This document shows, in pieces, positions 26,740 to 33,703 of a stretch of 61,238 nt of DNA. Source of the stretch: an uncultured Pseudoxanthomonas sp. (GTDB lineage: Bacteria; Pseudomonadota; Gammaproteobacteria; Xanthomonadales; Xanthomonadaceae); assembly GCA_946479745.1 (NCBI GenBank), contig CAMLGZ010000025.1, forward strand, positions 1 to 61,238, given 5' to 3'. A program made the translations under genes and the position numbers. The notes below the pieces were generated by a model, which saw nothing but the letters and a program-made list of their open reading frames with translations, searched no databases and was not told where the DNA came from. Every line of letters begins with the position of its first letter. Positions within the stretch are counted from its first letter, which is position 1.

Positions 26740-28137
26740 ATGTCGCCCCAAGCTCCCCATTCCCCACGCTTCGGCAGCGAAGTGCGCGCCACGGCCACGC
26801 TCGCCTTGCCGCTGGTGCTGGGCCATGTGTCCACCGGTCTGATCGGTTTCGTCGACAACGTCATCGCCGGCCATCACAGCACGCAGACTTTGGCCGCAGT
26901 CACCATCGGCACCGCGCTGTTGTGGCTGCCGATGATGGTGCCGATCGGCACGCTGATCTCGCTCACTGCTTCGGTGTCGCAGTTGAACGGCGCCGGGCGC
27001 CGCGCGGAAATCGGCCCGCTGTTCCGGCAGGCGCTGTGGCTGGCCCTGGCGCTGGGCCTGTTGATGTTCGCTTTCCTCAGCCTGATCCCGTACGCGTTGG
27101 CGCCGTTCGGGATCGCACCTGAGATCATTCCCGGCGCACGCGGCTTTTTGCATGGCATCCGCTGGGGTGCGCCTGCATTGACGCTGTTCTTCTGCATGCG
27201 CTATCTGAGCGAGGGCATGCACTGGACGCTGCCGACGATGCTGATCGGGTTCGGCGGATTGGCGGTGCTCGCGCCATTGGGCTATGCCTTCACTTTCGGC
27301 CGCTTCGGATTGCCGGAAATGGGCGCGGCGGGCCTGGGCGTGGCCTCGGCCATCATGATGTGGTCGCAGGCGCTGACCTTCGCGCTGTACCTTTGGAATG
27401 CCAAGCGATTTTCCCACCTGCAACTGTTCGCGCGTTTCGACGGCCCGCATTTGCGGCCGATCGTGCAGCTGTTGCGTACCGGGTTGCCGATCGGCATCAC
27501 CGTGTTGATGGAGGGCGGCTTGTTCATCGCCACCGCGCTGTTGATAGCGCGCCTGGGCGCAGTGCCGGCGGCGGCGCATCAGATCGCGATCAACGTAGCG
27601 GCGCTGTGCTTCATGATCCCGATGGGCGTGGCCGAAGCGACCACCGTGCGCGTGGGCCATGCGCTGGGGGCAGGAGATGCTCTGGGCATCCGTCGCGCGG
27701 CGCATGCCGGCTACGTGATCGTGCTGTGCACGCAGGCGTTGTCGGCCACGGCGCTGCTGCTGGGCCACGACGCGGTGGTGGCGCTGTATACGCGCGATCT
27801 GGCGGTGGCGGGGCTGGCCGGCAGTTTGCTGCTGTATGCGGCGGCGTTCCAGTTTCCCGATGGCATCCAGGTGTTGTCTGCCGGCGCGCTGCGCGGGCTC
27901 AAGGACACTCGCGTGCCGATGTGGCTGGCGGTGCTTTCTTACTGGGGCCTGGGCATGCCGCTGGGCGCTGGATTGGGTTTGGGGCTGGGCTGGGGCCCTC
28001 AGGGCATGTGGATGGGGCTGATCCTGGGCCTGACCGCCGCGGCGGTGCTGATGGCCGCGCGCTTCCAGCGCAGCAGCCGGCGATTGCTGGGCCTTCCGGC
28101 CTCACAAATACCGGGCAGTGACTTACGGGGCATGTAA
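26740..28137 (+). CDS. MATE-family multidrug efflux transporter
   Basis: The 465-residue inner-membrane antiporter has about twelve membrane helices arranged as two related halves. MATE hallmarks are ATLALPLVLGHVSTGLIGFVD near the start, IGTLISLTASVSQLNGAGR, and VGHALGAGD at the start of the helix 8 region. The family exports cationic drugs in exchange for Na+ or H+; NorM is the nearest named type. It starts at ATG 26740, 74 bp from the divergent DUF4286 gene. Confidence 0.93.
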   Translation: MSPQAPHSPRFGSEVRATATLALPLVLGHVSTGLIGFVDNVIAGHHSTQTLAAVTIGTALLWLPMMVPIGTLISLTASVSQLNGAGRRAEIGPLFRQALWLALALGLLMFAFLSLIPYALAPFGIAPEIIPGARGFLHGIRWGAPALTLFFCMRYLSEGMHWTLPTMLIGFGGLAVLAPLGYAFTFGRFGLPEMGAAGLGVASAIMMWSQALTFALYLWNAKRFSHLQLFARFDGPHLRPIVQLLRTGLPIGITVLMEGGLFIATALLIARLGAVPAAAHQIAINVAALCFMIPMGVAEATTVRVGHALGAGDALGIRRAAHAGYVIVLCTQALSATALLLGHDAVVALYTRDLAVAGLAGSLLLYAAAFQFPDGIQVLSAGALRGLKDTRVPMWLAVLSYWGLGMPLGAGLGLGLGWGPQGMWMGLILGLTAAAVLMAARFQRSSRRLLGLPASQIPGSDLRGM

Positions 28138-28188
28138 GCGCGGCGGGCAACCGGTAAGCTGGTGTCGGTTATCCGGAGCTCGCCCCCC

Positions 28189-30090
28189 ATGAATCAAGTC
28201 ATCCATCGCGGTCCCATCGCCGCCTTCTTTGTCGGCCTGTGGAACGTGATGAATTTCACCCGCAGGCTGATCCTCAACTTCCTGTTCTTCGGGTTGCTGT
28301 TCCTGTTCCTGGTCATTTTCGTGGCGGCGGTGGGGCGCGGCAACGGAGTGCAGCCATTGCTGGAGCGGACCACGCTGGTGATCGCGCCGGAAGGCAAACT
28401 GGTGGAGCAGTACAGCGCCGACCCGGCCACGCGCGCGTTGGCCAAGGCCTTCGGCGACAAGAACGCCGAAGAGATCCAGCTGCGCGATCTGATCCGCGCT
28501 ATCGATGCGGCCAAGGACGACAAGAAGATCGAACGCGTGCTGCTGCGCGTGGACCAGCTGCAGCCCAGCGGCTACGCCTCGATGCGCGAAGTAGCCGCCG
28601 CACTGGCGCGCTTGCGCGCTTCGGGCAAGCAGATCGTGTCGTTCGGCGAGAACCTGGACCAGTCGCAGTATCTGTTGGCCGCGCAGGCCAACGAGGTCTA
28701 TATCGACCCGATGGGCAGCATGCTGCTGGAGGGCCTGGGCCGTTACCGCCAGTACTATCGCCAAGGTCTGCAGGACAAGCTGGGCGTGGACGTGCATCTG
28801 TTCCGCGTGGGCGAATTCAAGTCCGCCGCCGAGCCGTACATTCTCGATGCCGCCTCGAAGGAATCCAAGGAAGCCGACCTGTTCTGGATGAGCGACATCT
28901 GGCAGCGCTACCTGGCCGACATCGCCAAGGCCCGCAAACTGACGCCGGAACAACTGGCTTCGGGTATCGACACTCTGCCCGAGGGCATCGCTGCCGCCGG
29001 TGGCGACCTGGCCAAGTTCGCCCTGCAGCAGAAGCTGGTGGACGGACTGAAAACGCAGGAAGAAGTGGAAACGTTGCTGACCAAGCGCGGCGTGGCCGAC
29101 GAGGATTCGGACAACGGTTTCCGTAGCGTCTCGCTGGGCGGCTACCTGGCCCAGGTGGACGCGAAGACGGTGCGTATCGCCGACGAACGTCCGCAGGTGG
29201 CCGTAGTGGTGGCCGCAGGCGAAATCACCGACGGCGAACAGCCGGCCGGCACCATCGGCGGCAAGTCCACCTCGGCTCTGCTGCGCGAAGCGCGCGACGA
29301 CGAGGACGTGAAGGCCGTGGTGCTGCGCGTGGATTCGCCCGGTGGCGGCGTGTATCCGTCGGAAGAGATCCGCCGCGAAGTCGCAGCGCTGAAGGCCGCC
29401 GGCAAGCCGGTGGTGGTGTCGATGGGCGATCTGGCCGCTTCGGGCGGCTACTGGATTTCGATGAACGCCGATCGCATCTACGCCGATCCCTCGACCATCA
29501 CCGGTTCCATCGGCATCTTCGGCCTGATTCCCAACGTCACCCGCACGCTGGACAAGGTGGGCGTGCATACCGACGGCGTGGGCACCACGCGTTTCGCCGG
29601 CGCCTTCGACATCACCCGGCCGATGGATCCTGCTGTAGGCCGCGTGGTCCAGTCGGTGATCGACAAGGGCTACGCCGATTTCACCGGCAAGGTCGCCGCT
29701 GCGCGCAAGAAGCCGGTGGAAGAAGTCGATGCCATCGCACGCGGTCGCGTGTGGAGCGGTGCGCAGGCCAAGGAGCGCGGGCTGGTGGACGAGCTGGGTG
29801 GTTTTGAAGCCGCCGTCGCCGATGCCGCCGCGCGCGCCAAGTTGGGCAAGCCGGATAAATACCGCGTGCGCTACATCGAGAAGATGGCCTCGCCGTTCTC
29901 GCAGTTCATGAGCGGGTTCGCCGGCAGCCGCCTGGGTGCGGCCTGGTTGAAGGATTCGGACTTCGCGCGTGCGTTGTTGGCCAAGGCCATGCCGGAAACC
30001 GATGCGCAATTGCGCTTCGTTGAACAGGCTGCCAACAGCCGCAATGGCGCGCCGGTCAAGGCGCTGGTGTATTGCTTCTGCGGGTTGTGA
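28189..30090 (+). CDS. sppA: Signal peptide peptidase SppA, long (67K) type
   Basis: The 633-residue membrane-bound serine protease degrades leftover signal peptides. A membrane anchor lies at about 22-52 (LILNFLFFGLLFLFLVIF). The N-terminal domain contributes the catalytic Lys in VGEFKSAAEPY and the C-terminal domain the nucleophilic Ser in GDLAASGGYWIS. This is the tandem-domain arrangement of the E. coli-type enzyme. ATG 28189 is preferred over an upstream GTG because it directly precedes the cytoplasmic tail and anchor; GGAG lies eleven bases upstream. A REP cluster follows the gene. Confidence 0.95.
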   Translation: MNQVIHRGPIAAFFVGLWNVMNFTRRLILNFLFFGLLFLFLVIFVAAVGRGNGVQPLLERTTLVIAPEGKLVEQYSADPATRALAKAFGDKNAEEIQLRDLIRAIDAAKDDKKIERVLLRVDQLQPSGYASMREVAAALARLRASGKQIVSFGENLDQSQYLLAAQANEVYIDPMGSMLLEGLGRYRQYYRQGLQDKLGVDVHLFRVGEFKSAAEPYILDAASKESKEADLFWMSDIWQRYLADIAKARKLTPEQLASGIDTLPEGIAAAGGDLAKFALQQKLVDGLKTQEEVETLLTKRGVADEDSDNGFRSVSLGGYLAQVDAKTVRIADERPQVAVVVAAGEITDGEQPAGTIGGKSTSALLREARDDEDVKAVVLRVDSPGGGVYPSEEIRREVAALKAAGKPVVVSMGDLAASGGYWISMNADRIYADPSTITGSIGIFGLIPNVTRTLDKVGVHTDGVGTTRFAGAFDITRPMDPAVGRVVQSVIDKGYADFTGKVAAARKKPVEEVDAIARGRVWSGAQAKERGLVDELGGFEAAVADAAARAKLGKPDKYRVRYIEKMASPFSQFMSGFAGSRLGAAWLKDSDFARALLAKAMPETDAQLRFVEQAANSRNGAPVKALVYCFCGL

Positions 30091-30101
30091 AGCGGCGACG
30101 C

Positions 30102-30313
30102 CTCTCCCCGCAATGAGAGTAGGTCGGGGCTACGCCCCCGACTGAGAGTAGGTCGGGGCTACGCCCCCGACTGCAGCAGGTAGGGCTACACCCGGATATG
30201 CAGGTGATTTCAAGTTTCCGAGTGTCGGGGGCGCAGCCCCGACCTACTTACTCTCCCACAAGGGGAGAGGAGAAAAGCGCGGTTAGGCAAATCGGGGCTA
30301 CGTCCCCGACACG
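30102..30313. repeat. Cluster of GTAG-type REP palindromes
   Basis: Two identical 29-bp units lie in tandem (30115-30143 and 30144-30172), each with GTAGGTCGGGGCTACGCCCC. A decayed unit follows at about 30178-30194, an inverted unit at 30222-30250, and another partial one at 30288-30311. CCTCTCCCC at 30102 and GGGGAGAGG at 30262 bracket most of the cluster as an outer inverted repeat. This fills the gap between sppA and the small lipoprotein gene. Confidence 0.88.
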
Positions 30314-30316
30314 CGG

Positions 30317-30553
30317 CTATTGCGCCGCTGCATCGATCGCCGCTTCGTTCTTGTCAGCCGCTTCCTGCACGGTCCCCTCGACCGCCTTGGCCTGGTCGAT
30401 CGGCTTCTGGATCGCATCCCGCAACTCGGTGTTCTCGGCAGCGACGGCCTTGGGCTCGGGCGGCTCGTCGGTCGGCGGCGGCTCCGGCTTGCAGGCGGCC
30501 AGCCCTGTCAACGAGAGGACAAGGCAGGCAGTACGGAACAATGATGCTTTCAT
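30317..30553 (-). CDS. Small lipoprotein
   Basis: A 78-residue protein with a lipoprotein signal peptide (lipobox LAAC, Cys21) has a Pro/Glu-rich stretch directly behind it ([13 protein letters not shown]). A predicted amphipathic helix follows ([26 protein letters not shown], about 45-72). It should be an outer-membrane-anchored small helical lipoprotein. I do not recognise a named family. It is divergent from the SDR gene, with 57 bp between them, and ends against the REP cluster. Confidence 0.8.
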   Translation of the reverse strand: MKASLFRTACLVLSLTGLAACKPEPPPTDEPPEPKAVAAENTELRDAIQKPIDQAKAVEGTVQEAADKNEAAIDAAAQ

Positions 30554-30610
30554 GAAGGCGTCTCCACGGGGCGTGGCGTTATGCTACGCCCATCCGTGCA
30601 GGGCGATGCG

Positions 30611-31387
30611 ATGACTCCCAACCGTTGGCGATTGGATGGACAACTGGCGTTGATCACCGGCGCCAGCGCGGGGATCGGGCTGGCCATCACCCGCGAGCTG
30701 CTGGGCTTCGGCGCCGACGCGATGCTGGTGGCGCGCGATGCCGATGCGCTGGAAGCGATACGCGACGAACTGCTGGACGAATTCCCCGAGCGCTCCATCA
30801 ACGCCATGGCCGCCGATGTGGCCGACGACGAAGACCGCCGGGCGATACTCGATTGGGTGGAAGACCACGCCGATGGTCTCAACATCCTGATCAACAACGC
30901 CGGCGGCAATCTGACCAAGGCCGCGGTGGACTACACCGAGGACGAGTGGCGCGGGATATTCGAGATCAATCTTTTCTCCGCATTCGAACTCTCGCGTTAC
31001 GCGCACCCCCTGTTGACCCGTCACGCGGCCTCCAGCATCGTCAACGTCGGCAGCGTGTCGGGCATCACTGCGGTACGCAGCGGCGCGCCCTACGGCATGG
31101 CCAAGGCCGCGCTGCAGCAGCTCACCCGCAACCTGGCGGTGGAATGGGCCGAAGACGGTGTGCGCGTCAACGCGGTGGCGCCGTGGTACATCCGTACGCG
31201 GCGCACATCGGGCAAGCTGGCCGATGCGGATTACTACGAAGAGGTGATAGACCGCACGCCTATGCGTCGCATCGGCGAGCCTGAGGAAGTGGCTGCGGCG
31301 GTCGGTTTTCTGTGCCTGCCGGCGGCGAGCTATATCACTGGCGAATGTATTGCGGTGGATGGTGGGTTTCTGCGTTACGGATTCTGA
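30611..31387 (+). CDS. Short-chain dehydrogenase/reductase (tropinone-reductase-like)
   Basis: The 258-residue NAD(P)-dependent oxidoreductase has the classical SDR motifs: TGASAGIG for cofactor binding (about 17-24), NNAGG (about 96-100), the active-site Ser in GSVSGI and the YxxxK pair in PYGMAK, and PW.I.T after strand six. Arg in VLVARD-type context ([10 protein letters not shown]) suggests preference for NADP. The ending ECIAVDGGF is typical. Sequence style is close to tropinone-reductase-like proteins, but the substrate is unknown. ATG 30611 has GCAGGGCG upstream. A REP pair follows its stop directly. Confidence 0.9.
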   Translation: MTPNRWRLDGQLALITGASAGIGLAITRELLGFGADAMLVARDADALEAIRDELLDEFPERSINAMAADVADDEDRRAILDWVEDHADGLNILINNAGGNLTKAAVDYTEDEWRGIFEINLFSAFELSRYAHPLLTRHAASSIVNVGSVSGITAVRSGAPYGMAKAALQQLTRNLAVEWAEDGVRVNAVAPWYIRTRRTSGKLADADYYEEVIDRTPMRRIGEPEEVAAAVGFLCLPAASYITGECIAVDGGFLRYGF

Positions 31388-31390
31388 TCC

Positions 31391-31460
31391 TGTAGAGCCG
31401 AGCTTGCTCGGCTGCTTTTCTCTCCACTGCCAAGAGCAGCCGAGCAAGCTCGGCTCTACA
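31391..31460. repeat. Inverted pair of GTAG REPs (REPIN)
   Basis: TGTAGAGCCGAGCTTGCTCG (31391-31410, continuing GCTGC) is mirrored perfectly by its complement ending CTCTACA at 31460, with about 20 bp between the arms. Each arm is itself a hairpin (GCCGAGC-TT-GCTCGGC). The right arm provides the TAG stop of the DUF4124 gene on the minus strand. Confidence 0.92.
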
Positions 31461-32124
31461 AGGGCTGCGGGCTGCAGTTGCTTTCACGCCAGATCTTCTG
31501 CGTACGCTCGAACTCCGCCTTGTTCTTCGCCTCGTTTCCCGGGCGCGCGAAGCGCCAGGCCACTTCGGTTTCCCCCAGACGTTTCTTCCACGCCTCGCAC
31601 AGCGCGCCATCGGCCACGCGCGCGCACTGGTCGCGCATCATCTCGCAGGCTTCGCCCGCGCCGGTCTGCGGATTGCCGTCCAGACCCACCGTGCGCAGGG
31701 GAACGCATCGCGATTGCGGTTCCTCGCCTTCGGTGATGTAGGTGTCCTTGTCGTAGGTGGTGCACTGGAAAAGAACCGGAGGCGGCAAGCGCCTCTCGAC
31801 AGCGGGCTCGGCGCTGCTGTCCGCGACGGCTTCGGCCGGCTTCGGTGCGGAGGGGACGATTGGCGTGGCCGCCGAGGGGGTCGATGCCGTGGGGGTGGAA
31901 GGTGGCGAGCTGGATGGAGTGGGCTTGGCCGGCGCGGAGCCTCCCATCGGCACCGTGCTTACGCTCTGCATGACCTTCTTTTCCTGCTTGGTGCCTTTCG
32001 GACACGGCATGTTCTGCATGGTCAGCGCGCCGCTGGCGTCGGTGCAGCGATAGAACACGACTTCGTCCGCCTCCACCGGCGAAACGAACAACAGCAGGAA
32101 TGACAAGGCGTATCTGAATTTCAT
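31456..32124 (-). CDS. Secreted DUF4124 protein
   Basis: A 222-residue exported protein with a signal peptide at 1-19 (ending VEAD) has an N-terminal DUF4124 domain (about 20-60: VFYRCTDASGALTMQNMPCPKGTKQE). A long Pro/Ser/Thr/Ala linker follows (about 68-110), then a C-terminal part with six cysteines. The start overlaps the stop of the upstream gene (TGATG), so the two are translated together. Its own TAG stop is formed by the GTAG end of a REP element. The family role is unknown. Confidence 0.8.
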   Translation of the reverse strand: MKFRYALSFLLLFVSPVEADEVVFYRCTDASGALTMQNMPCPKGTKQEKKVMQSVSTVPMGGSAPAKPTPSSSPPSTPTASTPSAATPIVPSAPKPAEAVADSSAEPAVERRLPPPVLFQCTTYDKDTYITEGEEPQSRCVPLRTVGLDGNPQTGAGEACEMMRDQCARVADGALCEAWKKRLGETEVAWRFARPGNEAKNKAEFERTQKIWRESNCSPQPL

Positions 32125-32807
32125 CAATAATTTCCGCAATCGTTGGCGATGCGCGCGTCGATGCCGCGCTGCTCCAGTTCCAGCTGGCGTATCTCGCTTT
32201 GCAGAGCGCTGTTGTAACGGCGCATGATTTCATAACGGCGGTCCGACAGACGTGAGCAGACTTCTTCCTGCGGCAATGCGTGACACTCGTCGCGCACCCA
32301 GGTGTAGCCGCCCGGAACCACCACACCAGGGCGATACGGATAGCCTGGACGCGATGGCCGGCCGCCGGGCGTGCGGTTATCCGGCGTGCTGATTTCGCCA
32401 CCGCCGCCGCCACGGTGCGACCACATCGGATAGCCAAGCGTCCACAAAGGAACCGAACGCGGATTGCCTTCGCCGTTGTCGCTGATGTAGCGCTTCCCTT
32501 CGTCGGTGACGCATTCGTACATCGGGCGCGGCGGAGTGCGGTAGACGACCTGCACTTCGCGTGTCGGGACCGCTGCGGGGGGCGAGGCCGGCTTCGCCGC
32601 CGGCAAGGCGCCGGGCGTGGGGTCTTTCGGCCGTTGCATGGAGCGCACTTCCTGGGTTTCGCCCTTCGCACAGGGCGAGTCACGCAAGGTCAGCGTGCCG
32701 GCTGCACCGATGCAGCGATAGATGGTGACGTCCTGCGCTAGCGCGCATGCTGGAACGGCGGTCAGCGACAGGCCGAGGAACAGGAGTGCGGGGCTAAGAA
32801 GCGACAT
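32124..32807 (-). CDS. Secreted DUF4124 protein
   Basis: A 227-residue exported protein has a signal peptide (about 1-25, ending CALAQ) and a DUF4124 domain (VTIYRCIGAAGTLTLRDSPCAKGETQE, about 27-54). A Pro-rich linker and a C-terminal region with YECVTDEGKRYISDN, a glycine/proline stretch and paired cysteines follow. It is the first gene of a two-gene unit with its paralogue at 31456-32124 (one-base overlap). The shared CxD...CPKG/CAKG pattern shows that the two arose by duplication. No function is known. Confidence 0.8.
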   Translation of the reverse strand: MSLLSPALLFLGLSLTAVPACALAQDVTIYRCIGAAGTLTLRDSPCAKGETQEVRSMQRPKDPTPGALPAAKPASPPAAVPTREVQVVYRTPPRPMYECVTDEGKRYISDNGEGNPRSVPLWTLGYPMWSHRGGGGGEISTPDNRTPGGRPSRPGYPYRPGVVVPGGYTWVRDECHALPQEEVCSRLSDRRYEIMRRYNSALQSEIRQLELEQRGIDARIANDCGNY

Positions 32808-32850
32808 GCGGGTATCTTGCGCGTATCGGCGGATGCGGGAAAGTGAAGCC

Positions 32851-32926
32851 GATAGGTCGGGGCTACGCCCCCGACGCACGGAAGGCATCCGGCACCGCGC
32901 CCGTCGGGGCGTAGCCCCGACCTACC
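32851..32926. repeat. Inverted pair of GTAG REPs (REPIN)
   Basis: GATAGGTCGGGGCTACGCCC (32851-32870, continuing CCGAC) is mirrored by GTCGGGGCGTAGCCCCGACC (32903-32922, continuing TAC). The right arm reaches into tsaC and supplies its TAG stop codon (32922-32924 on the minus strand). The left arm begins GATAG instead of GTAG. Confidence 0.9.
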
Positions 32927-33485
32927 GGATGGCTGCGCCGGTCAGCGCATCGCGGATGGCGGTAGGCGCGCCAAGACCACCGGTTTCCCCGGCAACCAGT
33001 CCGTCGATATCTTCCAGCACCACAGCGTCCAGCGTCTGGCGCGTGAGCGCCGCTGGCTGTCCGGCCCGATTGGCGCTGGTGGAGACCAGGGCGCCGCCAT
33101 AGCCGTTGCAGAGTTCGATCACCAGCGGATACGCGCTGATGCGCACCGCGATACCGTCGTGCGCGCCGGTGATCCAGCGCGGCGCGGCGGTGCTGGCGGG
33201 CATCACCCAGGTATGCGGGCCCGGCCAACTGGCAAGCACCTCCGCCAGGTTTTTTGCAGGTACCGCAGCCAGGTTCAGGAACGGCCGCAGCTGGTCCAGA
33301 TGCGAGGCGATCAGGATCAGTCCCTTCTCCACTTCGCGTTGTTTTATCGCCAGCAAACGCAGCACCGCTTGCTCGTCGCGCGGATCGCAACCCAGGCCCC
33401 AGACCGCTTCGGTGGGATAGGCGATCACGCCGCCGGTCTGCAGGGCGGTGGCGGCTTCGGGGATTGAAAGTTGCGAGCTGGTCAT
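32922..33485 (-). CDS. tsaC: Threonylcarbamoyl-AMP synthase TsaC (YrdC/Sua5 domain)
   Basis: The 187-residue enzyme makes threonylcarbamoyl-AMP from threonine, bicarbonate and ATP for the t6A modification of tRNAs reading ANN codons. The YrdC fold is seen in GGVIAYPTEAVWGLGCDP (about 18-35), the KQRE active-site segment (KQREVEKGLILI), PGPHTWVMPAS and VSTSANRAGQPA. Length is that of the short TsaC type rather than the long Sua5. It starts at 33485. Its TAG stop belongs to a REP element. Confidence 0.95.
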   Translation of the reverse strand: MTSSQLSIPEAATALQTGGVIAYPTEAVWGLGCDPRDEQAVLRLLAIKQREVEKGLILIASHLDQLRPFLNLAAVPAKNLAEVLASWPGPHTWVMPASTAAPRWITGAHDGIAVRISAYPLVIELCNGYGGALVSTSANRAGQPAALTRQTLDAVVLEDIDGLVAGETGGLGAPTAIRDALTGAAIR

Positions 33486-33567
33486 TGGAAGTGGCCGGTC
33501 TACGGGTTTTAGCTTGCAGAGGGCTTTGATTGCAGCAATGCCTCAACCAATCGAAACATTTCCAGAT

Positions 33568-33600
33568 CGTCATTCCCGCCTTCGCGGGAATGACGGTTTT
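33568..33600. terminator. Repeat-derived hairpin between topA and tsaC
   Basis: A perfect 12-bp stem (33568-33579 with 33584-33595, loop CTTC) carries CGTCATTCCCGC, a common dispersed repeat in proteobacteria and related to the pair at 10131-10231. TTTT follows on the plus strand. Both neighbours are on the minus strand, so it lies downstream of topA and could act there as a rho-independent or RNA-stabilising element. Confidence 0.6.
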
Positions 33601-33703
33601 ACTAATGACGGCTTTATTGTGGCCAGCATAACGTCGCCATCATGTCGTTCTGAAGAGCTGGCCATACAGTCCGCCCGGCACCAGCTCCGCGAAGTCGAAG
33701 AAC

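Noticed and set aside
30102..30313. Possible CRISPR array because of repeated 29-bp units
   Set aside because: The units are directly adjacent without unique spacers, are palindromic GTAG REPs, and occur in both orientations.
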